DNA of 64,000 nucleotides from Nannocystis bainbridge. GTDB lineage: Bacteria > Myxococcota_A > Polyangia > Nannocystales > Nannocystaceae. The notes beneath the pieces are model-generated. The model saw only the letters and a program-made list of their open reading frames with translations. It made no database searches and was not told the origin of the DNA. Within the stretch, counting starts at the first letter, position 1. Each line of letters starts with the position of its first letter. The DNA lies in NCBI RefSeq assembly GCF_028368995.1, contig NZ_JAQNDL010000003.1, forward strand, positions 930,001-994,000, read 5' to 3'. The position numbers and the translations under genes were made by a program. Positions 17,101 through 25,903 of this stretch are shown here, one piece after another.

Positions 17101-19347
17101 ATGACCAGCCTACGCGAGCCCGACGACCTCCGCGCCCTGCGGCCCCGGCTGCAGGCGATGGTGCTCGTGGTCCTGCTCGCGCTGATGGTCCTGCTCGGGC
17201 GCCTGTGCCAGCTGCAGGTGCTCGAGGGCGAGCACTACGTGCGTCGGGCCGAGCGCAACTTCATCGACACCATCGAGGCCCCGGCCCTGCGCGGGCGGAT
17301 CTTCGACGCCCAGGGCCGGCCGCTCGCCGCCAACCGCCCGGCCTACACCCTCTACGTCACCCCGCGGCCGCGCATCGTCGTCGAGACCGACGACCCGCGC
17401 GCGCGCACCCAGACCGGCTCGCGCGTGCCGCTGTCCGACGCCCAGATCGACGCCCTCGCCGACCTCGTCGATTTCGTCGACGCCGCCGACCGCGAGCAGT
17501 TCACCGCCGCGATCGTGCGCCGGCGCGACCGCGACGAGGGCATCTATCCGTTCGCCGTGCGCGGCAACCTGACCTGGCAGGAGTTCGCGCGGATCCAGAC
17601 CCGCAAGGACGCCCTCGGCGACTGGCTCGAGATCCGCGAGAGCGCCCGCCGCTTCTATCCTGCCGGCGAGCTCACCGCTTTCGTCACCGGCTACGTCGGC
17701 GAGATCACCCCCGAGGGCCTCGCCAACTCCGCCGGCTCCTACCGCCCTGGCGACCGCGTCGGCAAGACCGGCATGGAGCGGCAGTGGGAGAACTACCTGC
17801 GCGGCCGCCCTGGCAAGCGCTCGCGCGTCGTCGACGTCCACCATCACCCGGTCAAGGACCCGCCGCGCGACGCCCTCGCCGCCTTGCCGCCTGACGAGGA
17901 CCCGATCCCCGGCCAGGACGTCTACCTCACCCTCGACCTCGACCTGCAGCGCGTCGCCGCCGAGGCGTTCGCCGACAAGCCCGCCGGGGCGCTCGTCGCC
18001 ATCGAGCCTGACACCGGCCGGATCGTCGCCATGATCAGCGTGCCGGCGATCGATCCCAACCGCTGGCAGCAGCCGATCGGCCGCGACCAGTACAAGGCCT
18101 GGTCCGAGAGCCTGCTCAAGCCCTTCATCGACCGCACCGTCCAGGAGCACTACTTCCCCGGCTCGACCTACAAGGTCGTCTCGGCCCTGTCCGCGCTCGA
18201 CGACCCGACCTTCGACCCCGAGAAGACGATCACCTGCGACGGCTACGTCAACTACGGCGGCCGCCGCTTCAAGTGCACGCACAAGCACGGCCCCGTCAAC
18301 CTCGAGCAGGCGATCGTGCAGTCGTGCAACGTGTACTTCTACACGCTGGCGATCGACACCGTGCTCAGCCTCGAGCGCATGGAGCTGTTCGCTCGCCGGC
18401 TCGGCCTCGGCGAGCGCACCGGCATCGGCATCAACAGCGAGGCCAAGGGTCGCATCCCGACCGAGGCCTTCGAGGCCCGCGAGGGCACCTACCAGCGCGG
18501 CGTCCGCCTCAACAGCGCCATCGGCCAGGGCAACGTCACCGCCACCGTCTTGCAGGTCGCCGTGCTCTACGCCGCGATCGCCAACGGCGGCCGCGTCATG
18601 ACCCCTTACATCGTCGACCGCATCGAGACCCCCGACCGTCGGCTCGTGCTGCAGAACAAGCCGCAGGTGCGCCGCGACCTCGAGCCGGTCCTGCCCGCCG
18701 ACCGCGACCGGATCCACGCTGGCCTCACCGGCGTCGTCAACAACGAGCTCGGCACCGCCTACAGCGAGCGGCTCGGCAGCGTCGTCGTCGCCGGCAAGAC
18801 CGGCACCGCCCAGGTCGGCGCCCTCGACAAGAAGAACAAGAACCCCAAGCCCGGCCCGATCCCCGGCTTCGACTTCAACCAGGACCACGCCTGGTTCGCC
18901 GGCTACGCCCCCGCCGACGCGCCCAAGATCGTCGTCGTCGCCTTCGTCGAGCACGGCGGCGTCGGTGCCGACGCGGCCGCGCCGATCGTCATGAAGGTCG
19001 TCGAGAGCTACCTCGGCAGCCGCTCCGAGACCCCCCAGCCGCGGCGCCCCGGCGGCGTCCCGCCGCCGCTGCCCGGCAAGCGCGGCCAGCAGGAGCTGCT
19101 CGGCGACAGCAACGCCACGCCCGACCGCGCCGTCGCCCTCACCGGCGCCCGCCTGCCCGGCGACCGCCCGCTCGGCCCGCCGCCGCCCAAGACCGAAGAG
19201 ACAGGTCTTTCCGGACATGTCGCAAAGGCCAGCTCGTTCGCGGGCTCGAGCCAGCCCGCCAAGAAGAAGAAGCAGCCCGGCCACAAGCCCGCCGCGCCCA
19301 AGCAATCGAAGAAGAAGAAGTCCGCCGCCAAGGAGCTCCTGCCGTGA
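17101..19347 (+). CDS. mrdA: Penicillin-binding protein 2 (elongasome transpeptidase)
   Basis: 748 residues, class B PBP. Membrane helix at about 19-41; dimerisation/pedestal domain at about 55-250 (APALRGRIFDAQGRPLAANR); transpeptidase with SxxK in FPGSTYKVV (Ser near 353), SCN near 408 and KTGTAQVG near 564. It cross-links peptidoglycan with RodA during elongation. Unlike most PBP2s it has a ~100-residue C-terminal extension ending in Lys/Pro/Ala-rich runs (KKKKQPGHK, KKKKSAAKE). That tail includes a segment encoded by the repeat family (KTEETGLSGHVAK, about 19195-19230). The tail faces the periplasm and might bind acidic wall polymers. Confidence 0.95.
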   Translation: MTSLREPDDLRALRPRLQAMVLVVLLALMVLLGRLCQLQVLEGEHYVRRAERNFIDTIEAPALRGRIFDAQGRPLAANRPAYTLYVTPRPRIVVETDDPRARTQTGSRVPLSDAQIDALADLVDFVDAADREQFTAAIVRRRDRDEGIYPFAVRGNLTWQEFARIQTRKDALGDWLEIRESARRFYPAGELTAFVTGYVGEITPEGLANSAGSYRPGDRVGKTGMERQWENYLRGRPGKRSRVVDVHHHPVKDPPRDALAALPPDEDPIPGQDVYLTLDLDLQRVAAEAFADKPAGALVAIEPDTGRIVAMISVPAIDPNRWQQPIGRDQYKAWSESLLKPFIDRTVQEHYFPGSTYKVVSALSALDDPTFDPEKTITCDGYVNYGGRRFKCTHKHGPVNLEQAIVQSCNVYFYTLAIDTVLSLERMELFARRLGLGERTGIGINSEAKGRIPTEAFEAREGTYQRGVRLNSAIGQGNVTATVLQVAVLYAAIANGGRVMTPYIVDRIETPDRRLVLQNKPQVRRDLEPVLPADRDRIHAGLTGVVNNELGTAYSERLGSVVVAGKTGTAQVGALDKKNKNPKPGPIPGFDFNQDHAWFAGYAPADAPKIVVVAFVEHGGVGADAAAPIVMKVVESYLGSRSETPQPRRPGGVPPPLPGKRGQQELLGDSNATPDRAVALTGARLPGDRPLGPPPPKTEETGLSGHVAKASSFAGSSQPAKKKKQPGHKPAAPKQSKKKKSAAKELLP

Positions 19348-19402
19348 CGCTCACCCGCCGCCTCGACCTCGCCATCGCCTCGCCCGCGCAGGAGCTCCGG
19401 CG

Positions 19403-20521
19403 ATGAGCTCGATCGGCCGTCCGCGCTCGCTGCTGCGCCGGGTCGTGCAGAACATCGACTGGGTGCTCGTCACCCTCGTCGGCGGCATCATCGCGCTCGC
19501 GCTGATCAACCTCAACAGCGCCGGCAGCGGCGACTGGAGCGGCAAGATCCAGGTCCAGATGCGCTGGCTCGGCCTCGGCACGATCGCCGCCGTCATCGTC
19601 GCCACCCTCGACTACCGCGTCCTGCACCGCATGGCCTACGCCGCCTACCTCGGCGGCCTCGGCCTGCTCGGCCTCGTCCCGCTGATCGGCGTCATGCGCA
19701 ACGACGCCCGCCGCTGGCTCGAGCTCGGCGACTACCAGTTCCAGCCCTCGGAGCTGATGAAGATCCTCCTGATCTCCGCGCTCGCGCGCTACCTCAGCGA
19801 TCGGCCGAGCAAGGCCCCGCGCAAGGTCCGGCACCTCATCGTCCCGTTCATCATGTTCCTCGTGCCGGTGGCGCTGATCGTCAATCAGCCCGACCTCAGC
19901 ACCGGCATCATCTGCAGCCTGGTCGCGCTGACGATCCTCGCCCTGACCGAGCTCAGCCTCAAGAGCATCCTCGCCCTCATGACCACGGGCGTCACCCTGT
20001 TCATGCTCGGCTGGGCCTTCTTCATGCACAAGTACCAGCGCTCGCGCATCGACGTGTGGCTCAACCCCGAGGCCTACGCCGACGACGAGGGTTATCAGAC
20101 CATCCAGGCCATGATCGGCGTCGGCAACGGCGGCTTCTTCGGCCGCGGCGTCCGCCAGGGCACCCAGAACACCCTCGATTTCCTGCCCTACGGCGACACC
20201 GACTTCCCGTTCGCCGTCTACGCCGAGGAGTGGGGCTTCCTCGGCGCCGCCACCGTCCTGATCATGTTCGTCGCCCTGGTGCTGTGGGGCCTCGGCCTCG
20301 CCTCCCAGGCCCGCGACCGCTTCGGCGCCCTGCTGTGCGTCGGCGTCTCGTCGCTGTTCTTCTTCCACCTCATCATCAACGTCGGCATGGTCCTGCAGCT
20401 CCTGCCCGTCACCGGCATCACGATCCCCTTCTTCAGCGTCGGCGGCTCCAACGCCCTGGCGATGATGCTCGGCATCGGCATCCTCATGAGCGTCAGCCGC
20501 TCGCGACACCAGCGCGGCTGA
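19403..20521 (+). CDS. rodA: RodA, SEDS-family peptidoglycan glycosyltransferase
   Basis: 372 residues with about ten membrane helices. SEDS signatures are NDARRWLELGDYQFQPSELMKI (the WxxxG..QPSE block), NQPDLSTG (catalytic-loop Asp) and the C-terminal GITIPFFSVGGSNALAMM. It polymerises lipid II with PBP2 as partner. GGAG lies about 8 bases before the ATG, and 55 bases separate it from pbp2. Last gene of the elongasome operon, followed at once by a long hairpin (20530-20573). Confidence 0.96.
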   Translation: MSSIGRPRSLLRRVVQNIDWVLVTLVGGIIALALINLNSAGSGDWSGKIQVQMRWLGLGTIAAVIVATLDYRVLHRMAYAAYLGGLGLLGLVPLIGVMRNDARRWLELGDYQFQPSELMKILLISALARYLSDRPSKAPRKVRHLIVPFIMFLVPVALIVNQPDLSTGIICSLVALTILALTELSLKSILALMTTGVTLFMLGWAFFMHKYQRSRIDVWLNPEAYADDEGYQTIQAMIGVGNGGFFGRGVRQGTQNTLDFLPYGDTDFPFAVYAEEWGFLGAATVLIMFVALVLWGLGLASQARDRFGALLCVGVSSLFFFHLIINVGMVLQLLPVTGITIPFFSVGGSNALAMMLGIGILMSVSRSRHQRG

Positions 20522-20529
20522 CCGCTGCT

Positions 20530-20573
20530 TGTCCCTTCCGGGGTCGCGGCGCCGCGACTCGACCCGAGGGACA
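20530..20573. terminator. Nested hairpin after rodA, built partly from the repeat family
   Basis: Outer arms TGTCCCT (20530-20536) and AGGGACA (20567-20573) enclose a perfect 16-bp palindrome GTCGCGGCGCCGCGAC (20543-20558). It starts 8 bases after the rodA stop. It is followed by CATGTCC at 20572 and CATCATG at 20586. It sits between convergent units, so it may terminate both. Confidence 0.55.
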
Positions 20574-20587
20574 TGTCCTTCGGGCCA

Positions 20588-20955
20588 TCATGTCTCGCAC
20601 CCAGTGTCGCTGATCTCGCTGCAGTAGATGACGATGGTGCCGTCTTCTGCCAGTTCGGCGCCCTCGAGGTCGGCCAGGTAGCAGATAGACTCGTACTCGA
20701 TGCATCGGTCGAGGGCCTTCGCGTCGCACCTGGACGGGTAAGCGAGCACGCCGCGCAGCTCTCGGGGATCGGCTCGCAACCGCGGCAGTTGCAATTCGGG
20801 TCGTCGCCGGTCGACAGGGTACAGAACTCCCCCCCGGCGCACGAATCGCAGGGATTCGCCCCTCCGGCTGCGATCGCCGAGGGGCCTCTTCGACCCGGAC
20901 AACCTGGGATCAGCACGGCGAGCAGCGCGACGATCGAGATCCGGCAAATCAACAT
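20588..20955 (-). pseudogene. Frameshifted Cys-rich lipoprotein gene
   Basis: The frame opens MLICRISIVALLAVLIPGC (lipobox-like IPGC), continues through Cys-rich NPCDSCAGGEFCTLSTGDDP and NCNCRGCEPIPESCAAC, then loses sense. A +1 shift near 20735-20760 restores a protein-like reading, SRCDAKALDRCIEYESICYL then LADLEGAELAEDGTIVIYCS, ending SDTGCET. Together they would give a ~122-residue secreted lipoprotein with many Cys. Base composition is less GC-biased than the surroundings, and about 365 bases of unclear sequence lie upstream. It could be a real pseudogene or a sequencing indel. I do not recognise the family. Confidence 0.5.
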
Positions 20956-21320
20956 AACCCCCCCAGACTACACAGACGCGCGCAGCGAAGACAGTCAAGG
21001 ACGGCGACCCGGGCCACGCCTTGTCACCAGCGGTCGTTACGCCAGTAAGTCGTGTCCTTCGTGGACGACGTAGCGTCCGCCGCTCGCTACACCAGCGCGG
21101 CCGACCGCTCCTGACGCCCTGGCTCGCCCGCCGCCCCGCGGCACACCGTGCTCGCGGCCTCGGTCCACCCGACGCCGACCTCCCGCACAGCCCTCCGACC
21201 GCGCAGAACGACGCCCCACGCGGCAGCGCCCGGTCGCTTTTTAAAAGCGAAATCAACCTGTCCCCGGGGACATCCCCGCGAAATTGGCGCTCCCTCCTCG
21301 CAGCGAGTACACCCCTGCCC

Positions 21321-22133
21321 ATGCTCCCCCGCCTCGCCTTCGCCGCCTTGCTCGTCAGCGCCTGCACCGCCCCCGACGCTCCGCAGGCCGCACCGCCGGC
21401 GACCCCGCGCGCCGAGGCGCCTGCGCCCGCGCCCGAGTCGCCGAAGACGCTCGGCGCCGCGTTCGAGCAGCCGGGAGATCCGCGCCAGCAGATCGATCGA
21501 CTCACCGTCTGGGGTTGGTCCCGCGACGGCCGCTATTTCGCGTTCGAGACCTTCGACGCCGGCCCGGGCGCTGCCACCTGCGAGGGCGCGGCGCGGCTGT
21601 TCGTGGTCGACGCCGACAGCGACACCTTCGTGCCCGACGGCGTCGTCGAGGTCCGCCCCAACAGCCCTGACGCCCAGCCGTGCGACCCGCCCGACCTGCG
21701 GGCCGCCCTGGCACCCAAGCGCACCGCCCTGCTGCAGAAGCACGGCATCGAGGTCGGCCACCTGCTGGCCCCCACCGAGCCGAAGCCGGCCGCCGCCGCG
21801 CGTCCCGGCGCCAAGACGTACTCGATCGCCCTGCCGCCCGCTCGGGAGGCGCTCGCCACGATCGAGGTCCTCGGCGGCGACCGCGAGCACGCCCACGAGG
21901 GCAAGGGCGCCGCCTTCAAGCTCGCGCTCGAGCTCGCCGATCACACCGCGCTTCAGCTCGAGCCCGGCGTGCGGCGGCGGCCTTACATCTGGAACTACGA
22001 CCTCGACCGCGGCCTCGTGTTCACCAGCCCCGACGGCACGCACATGGCGGTCCTCACCGCCACCACCGAGCTGAGCTTCGAGGGCGACCGCACCTCGTGG
22101 ATGACGAACGCGTTCCGCCTGCCGCCCGCTTGA
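21321..22133 (+). CDS. Secreted lipoprotein, DUF2259-like
   Basis: 270 residues: signal MLPRLAFAALLVSAC (Cys15), an Ala/Pro-rich linker to about residue 45, then a domain with TVWGWSRDGRYFAFETFDAG and RLFVVDADSDTFVPDGVV. These match the opening of the DUF2259 predicted secreted proteins as I remember them (FSPDGRYFAFE..., DV..D.WV). The C-terminal part has YIWNYDLDRGLVFTSPDGTH. Function unknown. TACACC (21308-21313) ends 7 bases before the ATG, again a near-leaderless layout. Just upstream, 21250-21275 holds a CTGTCC-CCGG-GGACAT element. Confidence 0.7.
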   Translation: MLPRLAFAALLVSACTAPDAPQAAPPATPRAEAPAPAPESPKTLGAAFEQPGDPRQQIDRLTVWGWSRDGRYFAFETFDAGPGAATCEGAARLFVVDADSDTFVPDGVVEVRPNSPDAQPCDPPDLRAALAPKRTALLQKHGIEVGHLLAPTEPKPAAAARPGAKTYSIALPPAREALATIEVLGGDREHAHEGKGAAFKLALELADHTALQLEPGVRRRPYIWNYDLDRGLVFTSPDGTHMAVLTATTELSFEGDRTSWMTNAFRLPPA

Positions 22134-22294
22134 GCGAATCATACGACCGCGGGAATGATCCTACCCGCCGGTTGCTCGCCTGATTCGGCCCCGTTCGCCC
22201 GCCCGGGCCAATCATGCCAGTCGGCCGGAGCACGGCGGCTCGCTCGTCTCGACGAGCGAAGCGCGGGTGCTATCGCTGCGGCGGAGGCCCGGCC

Positions 22295-24190
22295 ATGCAT
22301 CGCCTCGTCCCGCTCGCCGCCATCACCGTCGCCCTGCTCTCCTGCAGCTTCAGCTATCGTTCGGGCAGCACCCCGCAGTCGGAGCCCGGGCGGCCGACGG
22401 CGGGCAAGCCCGCCAGACCGTCCCGGGGCAAGCCTGCGCGGCCGGTGAGCAGCACCACCAAGCCCGCCGAACCGGTCGCCCGCCGGCCCACCACCACCTC
22501 GCCGAAGCCACCGACCCGCCCGGTCGAGTCGATCACCGCCGCCGACCGCGTGTTCTTCGGCGGCCCCGTGATCACCATGCGCGTCGACGATGCCGGCAAC
22601 CCGATCGTCGCCGAGGCCCTCGCCGTGCGCGACGGCGAGATCGTCGCTGTCGGCGACCGCACCGAAGTCTTTAAAAAGTTCGCCGACGCCGACACGGAGC
22701 GCATCGACCTCGCCGGCAAGGCCCTGTTGCCCGGCTTCATCGACGGCCACGGCCACCTCGCCGCCGTCGCCGAGCGCAGCGACCAGGTCCAGCTGGGCGC
22801 GCCGCCGATCGGCGGCGTGCGATCGATCGCCGATGTCCAGCGGCTCCTGCGCGCCGACATCAAGCAGCGCAAGCTCGCCGGCGGGCAATGGGTCCTCGGC
22901 TGGAACTACGACGATTCACGGCTCCGCGAGGCGCGGGCGCCCACGCGCGCCGACCTCGACGCCGTCTCGACCATGCACCCGATCGCCGTCTTTCACGCCT
23001 CGGGGTTAGTCGCCGTCGTCAACACCGCGGCGCTGCGCCAGCTCGGGATCGACGCTGCCACCGCCGACCCGGCCGGCGGGCAGATCGTGCGTCAGCCGCG
23101 GTCGCGCGAGCCGAGCGGCGTGCTCGCGGACAGCGCCGTCTTCCTCGTCACGCGCGCCCTGCCGCGGCAGGACGACGACGAACGGGCCGCGCAGCTCGTC
23201 CAGGCCGAGCGGCAGTATGCGCGCCGCGGCTTCACCACCGTGCAGACCGGCGTCGCCTCGCCCGACGAGCTCGACGCCTTGCGCCGGCTGGCCCGCGCCG
23301 ACAAGCACGAGGTCGACCTCGTCGCCTATCCGGTCGTCGCCAGCATGGCCGACGCCGAGCGCCTCGTCGGTCAGCGCTTCGGCGCCTGGGAGCGCGGCCT
23401 CAAGCTCGGCGGCATCGAGCTCGTGCTCGACGGCCCGCTGTTCGCGCGCGCCGCCTGGCTCAGCGCCGCCTACACGTCGCTGCCCCCCGGCAAGCCTCGC
23501 GGCTGGCGCGGCGCGGCCCGCATGCCCGCGACCGACGTCGAGCAGATCCTCGAGCTCGCGGTCGACCAGGGCTGGCAGGTCCTCGCCCACGCCGACGGCG
23601 ACGCCGCGGCCGAGCAGTACCTCGACGCCTGGGAGCGCGCGCTCGAGGGCCGCCGCGTGATCGAGCGCCGGCCCGTCCTGCTGCGCGCCCAGACCGTGCG
23701 CGAGGACCAGCTCGATCGCCTGCGCGAGCTCGGCATGGTGCCCTCGTTCGCCAGCGCCGAGCTGTTCTACTGGGGCGACTGGTACCGCGACACCGCGCTC
23801 GGCCCGGCCCGCGCCGCGCGGCTCGACCCGGCCCAGTCGGCGCTCGCGCGCGGCCTGCTGTTCACCCTGCAGACCGACGCCCCGACGGTCCCCGCCGACC
23901 CGATGCTGCTGCTCGCCAGCGCCGTCGGCCGCACCACCCGCAGCGGCAAGGTCCTCGGCCCGACCCAGCGGATCCCCGTGTTCGACGGCCTGCGCGGCCT
24001 CACCAGCAGCGGCGCCCACCAGAGCTTCGACAGCGAGCGCAAGGGCGAGCTCGTCGTCGGCCGCGCCGCCGACCTCGTGATCTTGGGCCGCAACCCGCTG
24101 ACCGTGCGCACGGACGAGCTCCGGTCCCTGCGCGCCCTCGCCACCTACCGCCGGGGCGCCCCGGTCTTCCAGGCCCGGCCGCCGCGCTGA
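22295..24190 (+). CDS. Lipoprotein amidohydrolase, YtcJ-like (Amidohydro_3)
   Basis: 631 residues. Signal MHRLVPLAAITVALLSC (Cys17), then a basic Pro/Lys/Arg-rich linker (GKPARPSRGKPARP) to about residue 75, then a metal-dependent hydrolase. Visible motifs are GGPVITMRVDD, EALAVRDGEIVAVGDR, LLPGFIDGHGHLAAVAERS (the HxH metal site near 150), WVLGWNYDDSRL and the C-terminal RAADLVILGRNPLTV. YtcJ-family enzymes hydrolyse amides or esters; the substrate is unknown, and lipid anchoring of such an enzyme is unusual. GGAGG lies about 9 bases before the ATG. A 14-bp repeat array follows the stop. Confidence 0.88.
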   Translation: MHRLVPLAAITVALLSCSFSYRSGSTPQSEPGRPTAGKPARPSRGKPARPVSSTTKPAEPVARRPTTTSPKPPTRPVESITAADRVFFGGPVITMRVDDAGNPIVAEALAVRDGEIVAVGDRTEVFKKFADADTERIDLAGKALLPGFIDGHGHLAAVAERSDQVQLGAPPIGGVRSIADVQRLLRADIKQRKLAGGQWVLGWNYDDSRLREARAPTRADLDAVSTMHPIAVFHASGLVAVVNTAALRQLGIDAATADPAGGQIVRQPRSREPSGVLADSAVFLVTRALPRQDDDERAAQLVQAERQYARRGFTTVQTGVASPDELDALRRLARADKHEVDLVAYPVVASMADAERLVGQRFGAWERGLKLGGIELVLDGPLFARAAWLSAAYTSLPPGKPRGWRGAARMPATDVEQILELAVDQGWQVLAHADGDAAAEQYLDAWERALEGRRVIERRPVLLRAQTVREDQLDRLRELGMVPSFASAELFYWGDWYRDTALGPARAARLDPAQSALARGLLFTLQTDAPTVPADPMLLLASAVGRTTRSGKVLGPTQRIPVFDGLRGLTSSGAHQSFDSERKGELVVGRAADLVILGRNPLTVRTDELRSLRALATYRRGAPVFQARPPR

Positions 24191-24206
24191 CAGCCCGAAG
24201 ATTTTT

Positions 24207-24327
24207 CAAATGTCCCTTGAGACATGCTCCCACGAACATGTCCTCTACGACATTTCCTGTTCAACATGTCCTCACAGACATGTCTTGTCCAGCGCTCTGT
24301 CTCGGACATGTCCCGCAAGACATGCCC
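24207..24327. repeat. Longest 14-bp palindrome array (9 register positions)
   Basis: Cores at 24209, 24223, 24237, 24251, 24265, 24279, (24293 degenerate), 24307 and 24321: a strict 14-bp register over 112 bases. Units read AATGTCC, CATGCTC, CATGTCC, CATTTCC, CATGTCC, CATGTCT, CATGTCC, CATGCCC. The intervening seven bases vary but tend to end in GA or AA, completing the left half of GGACATGTCC. It fills the gap between the amidohydrolase stop and the convergent crcB stop. Confidence 0.95.
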
Positions 24328-24336
24328 GACCAGCCT

Positions 24337-24714
24337 CTACCCTGCCAGCAGCCGCCCGATCCGCGACCCCAGCGCCACCATCAGCGCCCCGCCGCCGACG
24401 TGCAGCCCCAGCTGCCACGCCAGCGGCGCCCAGCGGGCCTCGCCGGCCAGCTCGACCGTCAGCAGCGCGAACGAGCTGTAGGTCGTGAACCCGCCGAGCA
24501 GCCCCGCCACCGCGATCGCCCGCGCCGGGCCTTGCGGCAGGATTGGCGCCAGCACCCCGATCGCCAGGCAGCCGATCAGGTTGACCGCCAGCGTGCCCGC
24601 GTACGGCAGCGTCGCCTCGGCCCAGCGGTCGACCCGCAGGGCCAGCACGAACCGCAGGCACACCCCGCAGCCGCCGGCCGCGAACAGCCCCGCCCACTGC
24701 CACGCGCTCGTCAT
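24337..24714 (-). CDS. crcB: CrcB/Fluc fluoride channel
   Basis: 125 residues, the usual length, with four membrane helices. Fluc motifs seen are Asn45 in LAVNLIGC and GGFTTYSSF (residues 74-82), the counterpart of the GGFTTFSTF polar track. It exports fluoride as a dual-topology dimer. It starts 2 bases after the stop of the upstream Cys-rich lipoprotein gene, so they are probably co-transcribed. I saw no fluoride riboswitch upstream of the pair. Confidence 0.93.
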   Translation of the reverse strand: MTSAWQWAGLFAAGGCGVCLRFVLALRVDRWAEATLPYAGTLAVNLIGCLAIGVLAPILPQGPARAIAVAGLLGGFTTYSSFALLTVELAGEARWAPLAWQLGLHVGGGALMVALGSRIGRLLAG

Positions 24715-24716
24715 CC

Positions 24717-25835
24717 TCAGCCGGCCTTGCCGCTCGCGCCCACGGCCCCCGTCACCGACGCGCTGGCCTTGAACGACACGTTGATGCTGACCGACGCCGT
24801 CGCCACCGCCGACGCCGCCGCCGTCACGCACGCGATCGCTTGCTCGCCCGCGCCCTGCAGCTTGCCGCGCAGCTCGCCGCCGAGGCGGACCAGCGTCTGC
24901 ACCTCGCCGCCGATCTCCCGCCCCAGCTTGACCTGCGCCGCGATCAACACCGGCAGGTTGGCCGACAGCGACGCCACCAGCTTGCCCAGCGCCTGCGCCT
25001 CGCTCGAGGTCTTCACCGAGAGCTTCGGCTGCGAGCAGCGGGCCGAGAACTTCACGCTCGCCTCGCAGCTCGCCTTGCAGTCGGCGTCGACCTTCGGCGG
25101 CGTCACCCGGCCCTCGCACTTCGGCGCCTGCCAGGTGCCCTGGCACGACGCGTGGCACGTCGCGTCGCACTGGCCGGTGCACGTCCCCTCGCACTTGCCG
25201 GCGCAGCGGCCCTGCGCGTCCTTGACCGCGCACTCGCCCTGGCACTGGCCCGAGCAGCGGCCGTCGCACTGGCCCTTGCACGTGCCCTGGCAGCGGCCCG
25301 ACAGCTTGGCCGGCGTGCACTGGGCCACGATCTCGCCGGGGTCGACGTCGACCTTGCAGCGGCCGTCGCAGCGGGCCCGCGCCGACGCGTCGACGTCGCA
25401 CTTCGGCGGCGTGTAGTCGGCCTCGATCTTGACCCCGCCCTTCAGCATCCCCTGCACCCGGGCCGACACCGCCCCGCACGCCGCCTGCGACGCCGTCGAG
25501 TTCTGGTTCGGCTGCATCGCCGCCGGGTTGACGCCGATGTCGCCGCCGATCCTGCGGCAGGCGGAGGTGACCTCGCTGTCCCACTGCATCGCCAGCCGCT
25601 GCAGATCCTTGGCCGCCTGCACGAACGCCCCGACCTTGGCGTTGAGCTCGGCCTTGGCGGTGTACTTGACCCCGAGCGCGTCACCGCCGCTCGCCAGCGC
25701 CGGGCAGGCCACCGCGCCGGCGACGTTGGCGATGTTGGAGGTCGTCTGACCTGTCCCCGAGGACAGGAAGTTGCACGCGCCGGCGACGGCGGCCGCGGCG
25801 AAGATCACGAGGGCGGCCCGCGAGGTCTGCGACAT
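24717..25835 (-). CDS. Lipoprotein with Cys-every-four-residues domain
   Basis: 372 residues. The signal ends AAAAVAGAC (Cys21). The start at 25835 gives a compact signal peptide; an earlier in-frame start at 25871 adds 12 residues. After a helical stretch comes a ~100-residue domain with Cys at nearly every fourth residue (CQGTCKGQCDGRCSGQCQGE), with further Cys before and after. Such regular spacing suggests a disulfide or metal-bound rod. The C-terminal ~110 residues are helical and Ala-rich. No known family. The codons after the lipobox include a perfect repeat-family inverted repeat (25750-25767). It shares an operon with crcB. Confidence 0.75.
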   Translation of the reverse strand: MSQTSRAALVIFAAAAVAGACNFLSSGTGQTTSNIANVAGAVACPALASGGDALGVKYTAKAELNAKVGAFVQAAKDLQRLAMQWDSEVTSACRRIGGDIGVNPAAMQPNQNSTASQAACGAVSARVQGMLKGGVKIEADYTPPKCDVDASARARCDGRCKVDVDPGEIVAQCTPAKLSGRCQGTCKGQCDGRCSGQCQGECAVKDAQGRCAGKCEGTCTGQCDATCHASCQGTWQAPKCEGRVTPPKVDADCKASCEASVKFSARCSQPKLSVKTSSEAQALGKLVASLSANLPVLIAAQVKLGREIGGEVQTLVRLGGELRGKLQGAGEQAIACVTAAASAVATASVSINVSFKASASVTGAVGASGKAG

Positions 25836-25903
25836 GGCCGCGAGTGTCCCAGGTCGGCCCGAGCGGCGCAATCGCGCCGCCCTCGTTCACGGCGTTCCGC
25901 GGG

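Noticed and set aside
17110..19305. Long minus-strand frame opposite pbp2
   Set aside because: A shadow of a very GC-rich gene: it is full of Val/Leu/Asp words such as VDLGV with no family, and pbp2 on the plus strand has every catalytic motif.
24207..24327. CRISPR array
   Set aside because: The unit is only 14 bases, the spacers are 7 bases or less, and no cas gene is in the window.
24331..25900. Fluoride riboswitch ahead of crcB
   Set aside because: I found no crcB-motif pseudoknot before the crcB/lipoprotein pair; crcB starts 2 bases after the previous stop, leaving no room directly upstream.
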